The notes under the pieces were generated by a model, which saw only the letters and a list, made by a program, of their open reading frames with translations, ran no database searches and was not told where the DNA came from. Shown here piece by piece: positions 1 to 9,158 of a stretch of DNA of 64,000 nt; within the stretch, counting starts at the first letter, position 1, and every line of letters begins with the position of its first letter. A program made the translations under genes and the position numbers. This stretch comes from Streptomyces lomondensis (GTDB lineage Bacteria; Actinomycetota; Actinomycetes; Streptomycetales; Streptomycetaceae): the NCBI RefSeq assembly GCF_014651035.1, contig NZ_BMWC01000005.1, forward strand, positions 372,001-436,000, given 5' to 3'.

Positions 1-1180
1 CGAGGATCGCGATGACCACACCGAGCAGGATGGTCGGCCGGTGCGGGGTCTTGAACCGCGGGTGGACGCGGGAGAAGAACCGCGGCAGCAGCCCGTCACG
101 GCTCATCGCGAAGAACACCCGGGTCTGCCCGAGCAGCAGGATCATGCACACCGTCGTCAGACCGACCGCGGCACCGAAGCTGATGAAGCCCGCGTACCAG
201 GGATGCCCGGTGGCCTTGAACGCGTCGGCGAGCGGCGCGTCGACGGACAGCCGGCTGTAGTGCTGCATGCCGGTCACCACGATCGACACGGCGACGTACA
301 GGGCCGTGCAGATGAAGAGTGAGCCGAGGATGCCGCGCGGCATGTCGCGCTGCGGGTTGCGGGTCTCCTCCGCCGCCGTGGCCACGACGTCGAAGCCGAT
401 GAACGCGAAGAACACGACGGAGGCGGCGGTGAAGATGCCCATCACACCGAAGTTGGAGGGCGCCCAGCCGAACATGAGCTGGATCAGTGGGGCATCGAGA
501 CTCTTCCCGGCCTCCACCGCCCTCTCCTTCGGGATGAACGGGTCGTAGTTCTCGCCCTTGATGAGGAACGCGCCCGCGATGATCACGACGAGGACGACCG
601 TCACCTTGATGGCGACGACGAGCGAGGTGATCCGTGCGGACAGCTTCATGCCGAGCACGAGGATGCCGGTGAGGACGAGGACGAGCGCGGCGGCCAGGAT
701 GTCGAAGCCGAAGTCGGTGGCCCCCTCGCGGCTGCCCAGGGCCGCGGGCATCTGCCAGCCCGCGTTGTCCATGAGCGACTGGATGTAGCCGGACCAGCCG
801 ACGGCCACCACCGCCGTACCGAGCGCGAACTCCAGGACCAGGTCCCAGCCGATGATCCAGGCGGGCAGTTCGCCGAGGGACGCGTACGAGAACGTGTAGG
901 CGGACCCGGCGACCGGGACCGTGGACGCGAACTCGGCGTAGCAGAGGGCGGCCAGCGCACAGGCGACGCCGGCCGCCACGAACGCCAGGGCCACCGCGGG
1001 GCCGGCGTTGTTCTTGGCGACGGTGCCGGTGAGCACGAAGATGCCGGTACCGATGATCACGCCGACGCCGAAGACGGTCAGATCCAGCGCGGACAGGGAC
1101 TTCTTGAGCGCGTGCTCTGGCTCCTCGGTATCGAGGATGGACTGCTCGACCTTCTTCGTCCGGAAGAGGGTGCTGCTCAC
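1..1180 (-). CDS. APC-family amino acid permease (3' end outside window)
   Basis: Integral membrane amino acid transporter of the APC superfamily, cationic amino acid transporter type. Translation from GTG at 1180 gives an N-terminus with 'LDLTVFGVGVIIGTGIFVLTG', the TM1 signature with the unwound GIGTG-type substrate loop, followed by repeated hydrophobic helices, 'FIGFDVVATAAEETRNPQRD' (the TM6-TM8 signature of the family) and 'QTRVFFAMSRDGLLP'. The start is chosen because AGGT lies a few bases upstream and the N-terminal tail 'FRTKKVEQSILDTEEPEHAL' is typical. About 393 codons are present and the frame is still open at base 1, so the C-terminal helices are missing. It lies downstream of dxs on the same strand, separated from it by a perfect hairpin, so it is probably transcribed alone. 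Confidence 0.93.
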   Translation of the reverse strand, partial: MSSTLFRTKKVEQSILDTEEPEHALKKSLSALDLTVFGVGVIIGTGIFVLTGTVAKNNAGPAVALAFVAAGVACALAALCYAEFASTVPVAGSAYTFSYASLGELPAWIIGWDLVLEFALGTAVVAVGWSGYIQSLMDNAGWQMPAALGSREGATDFGFDILAAALVLVLTGILVLGMKLSARITSLVVAIKVTVVLVVIIAGAFLIKGENYDPFIPKERAVEAGKSLDAPLIQLMFGWAPSNFGVMGIFTAASVVFFAFIGFDVVATAAEETRNPQRDMPRGILGSLFICTALYVAVSIVVTGMQHYSRLSVDAPLADAFKATGHPWYAGFISFGAAVGLTTVCMILLLGQTRVFFAMSRDGLLPRFFSRVHPRFKTPHRPTILLGVVIAIL

Positions 1181-1263
1181 AGGGGTACCTCCCACGCTTG
1201 TCGTCCTCGACATGATCGAGAGGGGGCACCGTTCGTATGCCCCGGCGGGGGCGGATTCACGCC

Positions 1264-1308
1264 AATGGGCCGGTTTCACCACCCTCACGGTGGTGAAACC
1301 GGCCCATT
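1264..1308 (-). terminator. Terminator hairpin after dxs
   Basis: Perfect 20-bp inverted repeat (1264-1283 paired with 1289-1308, loop CTCAC) placed 33 nt past the dxs stop and before the permease start. There is no U-tract, as is usual in Streptomyces. It should isolate the permease from dxs read-through. Confidence 0.85.
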
Positions 1309-1340
1309 CAGCGTGTCGGTCGCGGGGAGCCGACGCAGGG

Positions 1341-3272
1341 TCAGTCGCGCACGGGCTCCACCGAGTCCACGGCGTCCGCGGCGGACCGCTCGTACCGCCC
1401 GTCCAGCCTGGCGACCAGCCCGGTCACCTGCCGGGCGATGTCCGGCGCCGTGAGGCCGATTTCGGCCATGACCTCGGCGCGCGTGGCGTGGTCGAGGAAG
1501 CGCGGCGGGATGCCGAAGTCGCGCAGCGGCACGTCGACGCCCGCGTCGCGCAGCGCCTGCGCGATCGCCGATCCCACGCCGCCGACCCGGCTGTTGTCCT
1601 CGACGGTGACGACCACGCGGTGCCGTTCGGCGAGCGGGGCCATGGCCTCGTCGACGGGTTTGACCCAGCGCGGGTCGACGACGGTGGTGGAGATGCCCTG
1701 CTTGTCGAGGAGGCCGGCGATCTCCAGGCACATCGGCGCGAGGGCGCCGACGGAGACCAGCAGCACGTCGGGCCGGTCGGTGCCGGGCTCGCGCAGCACG
1801 TCCATGCCGCCGACGCGGCCCACGGCGGGTACGGCGGGACCCACGGCGCCCTTGGAGAAGCGGACCACGGTCGGCGCGTCGTCGACGGCGACGGCCTCGC
1901 GCAGCTGGGCGCGGACCTGGTCGGCGTCGCGCGGGGCGGCCAGCCGCAGCCCCGGTACGACCTGGAGGATCGACATGTCCCACATGCCGTTGTGGGAGGC
2001 GCCGTCGGTGCCGGTGACGCCGGCCCGGTCGAGCACGAAGGTGACACCGCACTTGTGCAGGGCCACGTCCATCAGCACCTGGTCGAAGGCCCGGTTGAGG
2101 AAGGTGGCGTACACCGCGAACACCGGGTGCACCCCGCCCGTCGCCAGGCCGGCCGCGGAGACGGCGCCGTGCTGCTCGGCGATGCCGACGTCGTAGACCC
2201 GCTCGGGGAAGCGCTTGGCGAACTTGTCCAGGCCCACCGGCTGGAGCATGGCGGCGGTGATGGCGACGATGTCCTCGCGCTCCTCACCCAGCTTGACCAT
2301 CTCCTCACCGAACACGGAGGTCCAGTCGGCGCCGGAGGAGGCGATCGGCAGGCCCGTGTCGGGGTGGATCTTGCCGACGGCGTGGAAGCGGTCCGCCTCG
2401 TCCTGGAGGGCGGGCTGGTAGCCGCGGCCCTTCTCGGTGAGGCAGTGCACGATGACGGGCCCGCCGAACCGCTTGGCCCGCGCGAGGGCGGACTCCAGGG
2501 CTTCGATGTCGTGGCCGTCGATCGGGCCGACGTACTTCAGGCCGAGGTCCTCGAACATGCCCTGCGGGGCGATGAAGTCCTTCAGGCCCTTCTTGGCGCC
2601 GTGCAGGGTGTCGTAGAGCGGCCGGCCGACGACGGGGGTGCGCTCCAGGACCTCCTTGGTGCGGGCGAGGAACCGCTCGTAGCCGTCCGTCGTCCGCAGG
2701 GTCGCCAGGTGGTTGGCGAGGCCGCCGATGGTCGGGGCGTAGGAGCGCTCGTTGTCGTTGACGACGATGACGAGCGGGCGGTCCTTGGCGTCGGCGATGT
2801 TGTTCAGCGCCTCCCAGGCCATGCCGCCGGTCAGCGCGCCGTCGCCGATGACGGCCACGACGTGGTCGTCGCGTTTCATCAGCTGGTTGGCCTTGGCGAT
2901 GCCGTCGGCCCAGCCGAGGACGGTGGAGGCGTGCGAGTTCTCGATGATGTCGTGCTCGGACTCGGCCTGCGAGGGGTAGCCGGACAGGCCGCCCTTCATC
3001 TTCAGCTTGGAGAAGTCCTGACGGCCGGTGAGCAGTTTGTGCACGTAGGACTGGTGGCCGGTGTCCCAGAGCACCTTGTCCTTGGGCGATTCGAAGACCC
3101 GGTGCAGGGCGATGGTGAGCTCCACCACGCCGAGGTTGGGGCCGAGATGACCGCCGGTCTTGGAGACCGCTTCGACAAGGAAGCTCCGGATCTCCTCCGC
3201 CAGCTGGTTCAGCTCCTCCAGGCTGAGCCGGTCCAGATCGCGCGGTCCCCTGATACGGGTCAGCAGCGGCAC
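1341..3272 (-). CDS. dxs: 1-deoxy-D-xylulose-5-phosphate synthase
   Basis: Condenses pyruvate and glyceraldehyde 3-phosphate with loss of CO2 to DXP, the first step of the MEP isoprenoid pathway and a precursor route for thiamine and pyridoxal; cytoplasmic, ThDP- and Mg-dependent. The 643-residue product has the expected length. Visible motifs are the N-terminal 'DTGHQSYVHKLLTGR', the ThDP/Mg motif 'GDGALTGGMAWEALNNI' near residue 155, the catalytic Glu in 'GIAEQHGAVSAAG' near residue 368, and the transketolase C-terminal domain. The GTG start at 3272 has AGGAGG 5 nt upstream. It is monocistronic in appearance, with a hairpin after it and a strong terminator before it. Confidence 0.98.
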   Translation of the reverse strand: MPLLTRIRGPRDLDRLSLEELNQLAEEIRSFLVEAVSKTGGHLGPNLGVVELTIALHRVFESPKDKVLWDTGHQSYVHKLLTGRQDFSKLKMKGGLSGYPSQAESEHDIIENSHASTVLGWADGIAKANQLMKRDDHVVAVIGDGALTGGMAWEALNNIADAKDRPLVIVVNDNERSYAPTIGGLANHLATLRTTDGYERFLARTKEVLERTPVVGRPLYDTLHGAKKGLKDFIAPQGMFEDLGLKYVGPIDGHDIEALESALARAKRFGGPVIVHCLTEKGRGYQPALQDEADRFHAVGKIHPDTGLPIASSGADWTSVFGEEMVKLGEEREDIVAITAAMLQPVGLDKFAKRFPERVYDVGIAEQHGAVSAAGLATGGVHPVFAVYATFLNRAFDQVLMDVALHKCGVTFVLDRAGVTGTDGASHNGMWDMSILQVVPGLRLAAPRDADQVRAQLREAVAVDDAPTVVRFSKGAVGPAVPAVGRVGGMDVLREPGTDRPDVLLVSVGALAPMCLEIAGLLDKQGISTTVVDPRWVKPVDEAMAPLAERHRVVVTVEDNSRVGGVGSAIAQALRDAGVDVPLRDFGIPPRFLDHATRAEVMAEIGLTAPDIARQVTGLVARLDGRYERSAADAVDSVEPVRD

Positions 3273-3402
3273 CCGTGCCTCCTTGCAGTAGAGCTGTTGC
3301 CGGGCTTGTCGAGTCTAATGTTCCGCCTTCGCGGGCGGCGCCGAGGCTGTGCGTCGTACGTCACGCGTTCGGCTGTACCCAAGTTGTGCCCCACCTACGA
3401 CC

Positions 3403-3440
3403 TGACTGTGCCCGGCACCTTCCGGTGCCGGGCACAGTCA
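3403..3440 (-). terminator. Terminator hairpin after xylFGH
   Basis: Perfect 17-bp inverted repeat (3403-3419 with 3424-3440, loop TTCC), 13 nt beyond the xylH stop codon. It ends the xylFGH transcript before dxs. Confidence 0.88.
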
Positions 3441-3452
3441 TGTCCTTCAGCG

Positions 3453-4754
3453 CTACGCCCGCCCCGCGGTCTTCTGCGTCTTACGAGTCACCGCGTCGAT
3501 GACCACCGTGGCCAACAGCACACCACCCGTGATCATGTACTGCACCGGAGAAGCGATGCCCTCCAGCGCGAGCCCGTACTGGATCGACACGATCACCAGC
3601 ACACCGAGCAGCGCGTTCCACGTCCGCCCACGACCGCCGAACAGCGACGTCCCGCCGATCACCGCCGCGGCGATCGCGTTCATCAGCAGGTCACCCCCAC
3701 CGGCACCCTGGTTCGCCGCGGCGATCTTCGACGCGATGAACAGACCACCGACCGCCGCGAACGTCCCGGAGATCGCGAACACCGAGATCCGGACCATCTC
3801 CACGTTGATACCGGCCCGGCGCGACGCCTCGACGCTGCCGCCGAGCGCGAACACCTTCCGGCCGTACGCGGTGCGCCGCAGCACGAAGTCCGTCACCAGC
3901 AGCACCACGATGAAGATCACCACGGCCAGCGGCAGGCCCTTGTACTGGTTGAAGACGACCGCGACGGCGAACGCCACGATCGCCAGCAGCACCGTCCGCA
4001 GCACGGTCTCGCTCAGCGGCCGGGACGGCACGCCCGCGGCCTCGCGCCGCCGGTTGCCGAGGAAGGAGCTGAGGAAGTACCCGCCGGTCACCACGGCGGC
4101 CAGTCCGTACGCGGCGGCGACGTCCGAGAAGTAGTAGCTGGTCAGCTGGGCCACGACCCCGTCCGGGTCGAGGTTGATCGTGCCGTTGTCGCCCAGGATC
4201 TGGAGCATGAAGCCGTTCCAGAAGAGCAGACCGGCCAGCGTGACGGCGAAGGCGGGGACGCCGATCTTCGCGAAGAAGAAGCCGTGCAGCGCGCCGGCGG
4301 CCGTGCCGGTGACGATGGCCAGCACGAAGGCGAGCCACTCGTTCATGCCGTTGGTGACGTTCAGCACGGCGAAGCTGGCGCCCGCGACACCGCTGACCGA
4401 GCCGACCGACAGGTCGATCTCGCCGAGCAGCAGCACGAACACGATGCCGACGGCGATCATGCCCGTGCCGACCATGGCGACGGACATGTCGGACAGGTTG
4501 CCCGCGGTGAGGAAGTTGGAGTTCAGGCTCTGGAAGATGATCCAGATGACCGCGAGGCCGACGACGACCGGGATGGATCCCAGGTCACCGGACTTCATCT
4601 TCCGCTTGAACTCGGTGACGTATCCGGCGAGGCCCTGCTCGCGCACCAGCAGCCGGGGGTCGACGACCGTGACGGCGGCCGCGGCCGCCTCGGGGTTCTC
4701 CACGACGTGGTCCTCGGGCGTGCCCGAGGCCGTCGAGGTCTTGTCGATGCTCAC
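3453..4754 (-). CDS. xylH: Xylose-type ABC transporter permease
   Basis: Membrane subunit of a CUT2 (ribose/xylose class) sugar ABC importer. The 433-residue protein starts with a hydrophilic arm of about 55 residues, then around ten hydrophobic helices including 'VVVGLAVIWIIFQ', 'GEIDLSVGSVSG' (the CUT2 permease signature that faces the ATPase) and 'AVIGGTSLFGGRG'. The start is the GTG at 4754, overlapping the stop of the ATPase gene as GTGA, which implies translational coupling. The length, longer than RbsC by an insert with extra hydrophobic segments, fits XylH. Part of the xylF-xylG-xylH operon next to rok7B7; a second full paralogue lies at 39596-40876 in this window. Confidence 0.94.
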   Translation of the reverse strand: MSIDKTSTASGTPEDHVVENPEAAAAAVTVVDPRLLVREQGLAGYVTEFKRKMKSGDLGSIPVVVGLAVIWIIFQSLNSNFLTAGNLSDMSVAMVGTGMIAVGIVFVLLLGEIDLSVGSVSGVAGASFAVLNVTNGMNEWLAFVLAIVTGTAAGALHGFFFAKIGVPAFAVTLAGLLFWNGFMLQILGDNGTINLDPDGVVAQLTSYYFSDVAAAYGLAAVVTGGYFLSSFLGNRRREAAGVPSRPLSETVLRTVLLAIVAFAVAVVFNQYKGLPLAVVIFIVVLLVTDFVLRRTAYGRKVFALGGSVEASRRAGINVEMVRISVFAISGTFAAVGGLFIASKIAAANQGAGGGDLLMNAIAAAVIGGTSLFGGRGRTWNALLGVLVIVSIQYGLALEGIASPVQYMITGGVLLATVVIDAVTRKTQKTAGRA

Positions 4755-5542
4755 TTCTTGATCTCCCCGTGGGTGCGCGCCGCACGACGGGTCACGGCGT
4801 TGTCCGTGGCGCCCGTGATGGCGGAGATGATCTCTTCCTGCGAGGTCGACTTGACCTCGAAGACGCCGTTGTTGCGCCCGAGGCGCAGCACGGCGACCTT
4901 GTCCGCGACGGCCTTGACGTCGGCCATGTTGTGGCTGATGAGGATCACGGCGTGGCCGCGCTCGCGCAGCCGCTCGACGAGGTCGAGGACCTGCGCGGTC
5001 TGCTCGACGCCGAGGGCGGCGGTGGGCTCGTCGAGGATGACCAGCTTCGGCTCGCCGAGCATGGACCGGGCGATGGCCACGGTCTGGCGCTGGCCGCCGG
5101 AGAGCGAGGCGATCGGGATGCGGACGCTGGGGATGCGGATGGACAGGGTGTCGAGCAGCTCGCGGGAGCGGCGCTCCATCTCCACCTCGTCCAGGACGCC
5201 GCGCTTGCGGATCTCCCGGCCCAGGTAGAGGTTGCCGACGACGTCGATGTTGTCGCACAGCGCGAGGTCCTGGTAGACGGTCGCGATGCCGAGGTTCTGG
5301 GCGTCGTGCGGCTTGTTGATCTGGACGGACCTGCCGTCCCATTCGATGACGCCCTCATCGATGGGGTGCACGCCGGCGATCGTCTTGACCAGCGTGGACT
5401 TTCCGGCTCCGTTGTCGCCGACCAGGGCGACCACTTCACCGGCGTGGACCTCAAGCTCTACGTCGGTGAGCGCCTGTACGGCACCGAACCGCTTGGAGAC
5501 CCCGCGCAACGCCAGCACGGGCGTAGCGGACACGTGAACCAT
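4751..5542 (-). CDS. xylG: Xylose-type ABC transporter ATP-binding protein
   Basis: ATPase of the XylFGH importer, but with a single nucleotide-binding domain (263 residues), half the size of the tandem E. coli XylG/RbsA proteins; this is usual in actinobacteria. Walker A is 'GDNGAGKSTLVK', the signature 'LSGGQRQTVAIARSM', Walker B 'LVILDEPTAALG' and the switch His in 'ILISHNMADV'. ATG at 5542 has its GGAG only about 2 nt upstream, whereas an in-frame GTG at 5533 sits 9 nt from the same Shine-Dalgarno, so the true start may be 5533. The stop overlaps the permease start. Confidence 0.94.
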   Translation of the reverse strand: MVHVSATPVLALRGVSKRFGAVQALTDVELEVHAGEVVALVGDNGAGKSTLVKTIAGVHPIDEGVIEWDGRSVQINKPHDAQNLGIATVYQDLALCDNIDVVGNLYLGREIRKRGVLDEVEMERRSRELLDTLSIRIPSVRIPIASLSGGQRQTVAIARSMLGEPKLVILDEPTAALGVEQTAQVLDLVERLRERGHAVILISHNMADVKAVADKVAVLRLGRNNGVFEVKSTSQEEIISAITGATDNAVTRRAARTHGEIKK

Positions 5543-5600
5543 CTCCTTCGCCGCCTGACCCGGCGGGAGGTTGTGCAGAAGTGTGGGAGGAGTGATCGCT

Positions 5601-5706
5601 CCGGCGCCCCGCGGAGCTTGCGGGGCTGGTGTGGCGGGGCGCCGGAGGGAACTCGGGGCAGCGGGTCCGCACGGGAGTCACGGGGGTCCGGACGCGGACT
5701 CCCGTA
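5601..5706 (-). terminator. Two intercistronic hairpins between xylF and xylG
   Basis: The 188-nt gap after the xylF stop holds two inverted repeats: 9 bp (5672-5680 with 5698-5706) and 11 bp (5601-5611 with 5637-5647). Similar elements after binding-protein genes act as partial terminators or mRNA stabilisers that raise the ratio of binding protein to transporter. That role is inferred; the stems are seen directly. Confidence 0.6.
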
Positions 5707-5730
5707 CCCCTCAAGGGACCTGACGGCTGC

Positions 5731-6843
5731 TTACTTGAGACCGATCTTGTCGCAGGCGGCCTTGTACTTGCCCGCGCAGATCTCGTTCACGGTGTAGATG
5801 CCGTCCTTGATGACGGTGTCCTTGATGTTGTCCTTGGTCAGCGAGACGACCGGGACCAGGACGGAGGGGATGGCCTTGGTGGTCGGGCTGTCGACCTTGT
5901 CCTTGGCGATCGAGTCGAGCGACTTGCCCTGGGCGAGGGCGACGGCCATCTCGGCCGCGACGTCCGCCTCCTGCGGGTAGGGCTTGTAGACGCTCATGTA
6001 CTGCTCGCCGGTGACGATGCGCTGCACGCCGGAGAGTTCGGCGTCCTGGCCGGTGACCGGGATGTTCGCGATGCCGGCGGCCTTCAGGGCCGTGATGATG
6101 CCGCCCGCCATGCCGTCGTTGGCGGAGTAGACGCCGACGATCTTGTCCTTGCCGAGGGCGGAGATGGCGCCCTCCATGTTGGCGTTGGCGTTCTCCGGCT
6201 TCCACTCCTTGGTGTCGTACTCGCGGCCGATCTTCACCTTGCCGTCGAGGACGGAGTGCGCGCCCTGCTTGAACTGGGCGGCGTTCGGGTCGGTGGAGGA
6301 CCCGTTCATCATGACGATCTGGCCGTCCTTGGCCTTGGAGCCCAGGGCCTTCAGCAGGGCCTCGCCCTGGGTCTTGCCGACGGTGACGTTGTCGAACGAG
6401 GTGTAGGCGTCGATCGGGCCCTCGGCCAGGCGGTCGTAGGCGACGACGGGGATGCCCGCGTCCTTGGCCTTCTTCACCGAGCCGGCGATGGCCTTGGAGT
6501 CCACCGCGTCCACGATCAGCACGTCGACCTTGTTGGTCACCATCGTGTCGACCTGCTGGTTCTGCGTGCTGGCGTCCTGCTTGGCGTTGGCGTAGACGAC
6601 CTCGCCCTTGCCGTTGGTGAGTTCCCTGACCTTCTTCTCGATGAGCGGCCGGTCGAACTTCTCGTATCGGGCGGTCGCGTTCTCCGGAAGGAGGAGGCCG
6701 ACCTTGATGTCGTCGCCCTTCTTGGCGGACCCGGTGGAGTCGGCGTTGTCGCCGGACTCCTTGGCGCTGCCACAGGCAGCAAGCGAAACGGCCATCGCGC
6801 CGACGGCAATGGCAACGGCGGCACGACGCATACGCGTGTTCAC
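5731..6843 (-). CDS. xylF: Xylose ABC transporter substrate-binding lipoprotein
   Basis: Periplasmic-binding-protein type 1 (XylF/RbsB class) sugar receptor, 370 residues, anchored outside the membrane. The N-terminus 'MNTRMRRAAVAIAVGAMAVS' is a signal peptide followed by lipobox LAAC; the mature part begins with a Ser/Lys/Asp-rich linker and then 'IKVGLLLPENATARYEKFDR'. Other family features are 'VLIVDAVDSKA', 'IPVVAYDRLAEGP' and 'VYSANDGMAGGI'. GTG start at 6843 with GGGAGG 8 nt upstream. It is the first gene of the xyl operon, 121 nt after rok7B7 on the same strand; that gap contains TTGACG and TTAAGGATTTAC elements but no promoter I can assign with confidence. S. coelicolor xylF is under Rok7B7 control (known from the literature). 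Confidence 0.95.
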   Translation of the reverse strand: MNTRMRRAAVAIAVGAMAVSLAACGSAKESGDNADSTGSAKKGDDIKVGLLLPENATARYEKFDRPLIEKKVRELTNGKGEVVYANAKQDASTQNQQVDTMVTNKVDVLIVDAVDSKAIAGSVKKAKDAGIPVVAYDRLAEGPIDAYTSFDNVTVGKTQGEALLKALGSKAKDGQIVMMNGSSTDPNAAQFKQGAHSVLDGKVKIGREYDTKEWKPENANANMEGAISALGKDKIVGVYSANDGMAGGIITALKAAGIANIPVTGQDAELSGVQRIVTGEQYMSVYKPYPQEADVAAEMAVALAQGKSLDSIAKDKVDSPTTKAIPSVLVPVVSLTKDNIKDTVIKDGIYTVNEICAGKYKAACDKIGLK

Positions 6844-6964
6844 TTAAGAAACCTCCCTGACGAGGCCGCGACATTGCGGCCGAGGTGGCTGGAAGTCAAC
6901 TCGGCCACACGTGCGACGTCAAGAAGTAAATCCTTAACGAGATGGCAACGGTGCCATCCGTTCT

Positions 6965-8176
6965 CTAAGTGAAGGCAGGGCTCGCCGCCCGCAGGGCCCC
7001 AACGGCGGTCCCGTCCAAAAGGGTTGAATCGCCCATCTCGCTGAGCGCGAGGGCAAGCGCTCCGAGCACCTCCGCACGGCCGCCGAGTGCCCCGGGGAGA
7101 ACGGACAGCTGGCGCGCGGCGCTGGGGATGGCGTAGCGGCCGACGGACTCCCGGATCGGCCCGAGCACCAGCTCACCGGCCTCCGCGAGATCACCGCCGA
7201 GGACCACCCGGCTCGGGTTCAGAAGGTTGCAGAGATTGGCCACTCCACTGCCGATGTGGCGGCCGACGTCGGCGATCACCCGACGGCAGCCCGGGTCTCC
7301 GTCCCGCGCGAGCCGTACGACGCCTTCCATGGTCAGGTCGGTGCCGTGGCTGGACTGGAGGAGCGGGAGCACGTAGCGCGCGGCCGCGAAGGTCTCCAGG
7401 CAGCCGCGGTTTCCGCAGCGGCAGACGGGGCCGGATTCGTCGAGCGTAATATGTCCGATTTCTCCGGCAGTACCGCCGGGGCCGCGGTAGATCTTGCCGT
7501 TGATCACCAAGCCCGCGCCGACACCGCTGGCGACCTTGATGTACGCCAGGTCGCGGACGCCCCGGCCGCTGCCCCAGACCATCTCGCCGAGGGCGCCGAG
7601 GTTGGCGTCGTTGTCCACGTGCACGGGGACGCCGAGGCGGCCGCGCAGCTCCTCGGCGGGCTTGGTGCCGGTCCAGCCGGGCAGGATGGCGGTCGAGCCG
7701 AGGGTGCCGGACTCGACGTCGATCGGGCCGGGGACGCCGAGGCCGACGCCGGCGATCTTGGAGCGGTCGACGCCGGTGGCCTCGATCAGGCGGGTGACCA
7801 GCTGTTCCGCGCGGTCGAAGCCCTGGGTGGACGAGGCGTCCACGTCCAGGGGCTCGGACTCCTCGGCGAGGACCTGGTGGGCGAGGTTGCCGATGGCCAC
7901 GCGCAGGTGGGTGTGGCCGAAGTCGACCCCTATGACGATGCCGGCGTCGCCGCTCAGCGACACGCTGCGGGCCCTGCGGCCGCCCGCCGAGGTGGGGGTG
8001 ACCTCGACGGTGCCGCTCTCCTTCAACTCCCGGACGATGTTGGAGACCGTCGCCGCGGACAGGCCGGTCGTCCGCGCGATCTCGGCCTGGGTGAGGGAAC
8101 CCGCCAGGCGGACGGCCCGTACGACCCGCTCCAGGTTGGCTCGGTGCAGCGACGACTGCGACCCCGGAGTCTCCAC
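6965..8176 (-). CDS. rok7B7: ROK-family transcriptional regulator
   Basis: DNA-binding regulator of 403 residues. An N-terminal winged helix-turn-helix (residues about 15-65, 'LTQAEIARTTGLSAATVSNI') is followed by a ROK sugar-kinase-like domain: phosphate-binding 'GVDFGHTHLRVAIG', 'GLGVPGPID', 'HVDNDANLGALGE', the ROK zinc motif 'CRCGNRGCLE' and zinc-ligand His in 'TAGEIGH'. The Asp-containing motifs are present, so sugar binding or even kinase activity is possible. GTG start with AGGAGG 5-6 nt upstream. Position next to xylFGH matches Rok7B7 of S. coelicolor, known to influence xylose transport, carbon catabolite control, development and antibiotics. Assignment rests on synteny from memory. 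Confidence 0.92.
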   Translation of the reverse strand: METPGSQSSLHRANLERVVRAVRLAGSLTQAEIARTTGLSAATVSNIVRELKESGTVEVTPTSAGGRRARSVSLSGDAGIVIGVDFGHTHLRVAIGNLAHQVLAEESEPLDVDASSTQGFDRAEQLVTRLIEATGVDRSKIAGVGLGVPGPIDVESGTLGSTAILPGWTGTKPAEELRGRLGVPVHVDNDANLGALGEMVWGSGRGVRDLAYIKVASGVGAGLVINGKIYRGPGGTAGEIGHITLDESGPVCRCGNRGCLETFAAARYVLPLLQSSHGTDLTMEGVVRLARDGDPGCRRVIADVGRHIGSGVANLCNLLNPSRVVLGGDLAEAGELVLGPIRESVGRYAIPSAARQLSVLPGALGGRAEVLGALALALSEMGDSTLLDGTAVGALRAASPAFT

Positions 8177-8320
8177 GACGACCTCCTGCGCACGGGGCCG
8201 CTTCTATGAGGCCCCGTCTATGTCCAACTAGTGAACTCTAAGCTGAGCCGTTCGGGTTGCCTCCCGTCAAGAGGTTGAACCGTTTCCGGTGGGTGCACGT
8301 GCGGTCGCGCAGGGCTACGG

Positions 8321-8339
8321 GCGTATCGCGGGTGTATCG
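8321..8339 (+). promoter_or_regulatory. Direct repeat resembling an OmpR-class regulator site
   Basis: GCGTATCG at 8321-8328 and GTGTATCG at 8332-8339 are direct repeats with 11-bp start-to-start spacing, the geometry bound by head-to-tail dimers of OmpR/PhoB regulators. They lie 47 nt upstream of the VanZ-like gene and close to an OmpR-type regulator gene. The target relationship is inferred. Confidence 0.4.
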
Positions 8340-8385
8340 AAAACCGCATACGCCAGGGCAACGGCCCGCCGTCTCCAATGAGGAC

Positions 8386-9090
8386 ATGAAGCTCAACGCA
8401 TCCCTGCCTGCACCGCTGCGCCGCACGCGCCGAATCGTGTTCGCCGCCCTGGCGGTCCTCGGCCTGGCGGGCGCCCTGTTCGTCGTGCGGCGGCCGCTCA
8501 TGATGTCCGCTCCGAGGTGCATGGCCGGGCGGTGGCACGGCTGCTTCGACACGTTCAACGGTGTGGTGCTCATGACGCTGGTCGCGCTGCCGCTCGCCGC
8601 GCTGGTGGTGTGGGCTCTGGCGCGCCGCCGACGGGCCGCCGGCGTCCCGTCGGCGTGGCGGCTGTCGCTGGCCGAGGTGGGCATGGTCCACGGGACGGTG
8701 CCGTTCCTGTGGCTGACCCTGATGCCGGGCGGCGGAGCCGGCACCGTGCCCGCCCGGGTGAGCCTGGTGCCGCTGCGGGACCTGGTCACCATGGGGACGC
8801 TCGGCATCCTCGGCAATCTGCTGATCTTCGCGGCGCTGGGGTTCTTCGCCCCGATGCGGTTCACGGCGCTGGCGTCCGTGCCGCGGGTCCTGGCGCTCGG
8901 GGCGGGCTGCTCGGTCCTGGTCGAGACCGCGCAGTACGTCCTGCGGCTGGACCGGGTGTCCTCCGTGGACGACGTCCTGGTCAACGCCACCGGCGCGGTG
9001 CTGGCCGGGCTGGCGTCGCGCCGCTGGTGGCGCACCGCGGCGCAAGCGCCGTCGGACCGGCCGCGCCCCGCGATGGCACCGGCGGGCTGA
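8386..9090 (+). CDS. VanZ-like membrane protein
   Basis: VanZ-family integral membrane protein of 234 residues with about five hydrophobic segments (roughly residues 16-36, 58-78, 95-115, 130-155 and 160-185). The family hallmark is the sequence around 'GILGNLLIFAALGF' followed by 'VLVETAQYVLRLDRVSSVDD' and 'NATGAVLAGL'. VanZ proteins are linked to teicoplanin or cell-envelope resistance, but most actinobacterial members have no tested role. The ATG at 8386 is the first that leaves the signal-like N-terminus; only a weak GAGG lies upstream and an extended frame begins earlier at 8257. It is followed at 69 nt by a two-component pair on the same strand. Confidence 0.78.
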   Translation: MKLNASLPAPLRRTRRIVFAALAVLGLAGALFVVRRPLMMSAPRCMAGRWHGCFDTFNGVVLMTLVALPLAALVVWALARRRRAAGVPSAWRLSLAEVGMVHGTVPFLWLTLMPGGGAGTVPARVSLVPLRDLVTMGTLGILGNLLIFAALGFFAPMRFTALASVPRVLALGAGCSVLVETAQYVLRLDRVSSVDDVLVNATGAVLAGLASRRWWRTAAQAPSDRPRPAMAPAG

Positions 9091-9158
9091 GTCGCGCGGC
9101 CGGTGCGCACACGTCTCGGCATACGTCGGCGATATGGGGTGCTGCCTAGGCTTCGGAC

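Noticed and set aside
1008..5228. A 1406-codon open frame on the plus strand, antisense to dxs and xylHG
   Set aside because: Composition is His/Arg/Gly/Asp-rich without domains; it is the mirror frame of GC-rich genes that match known families on the other strand.
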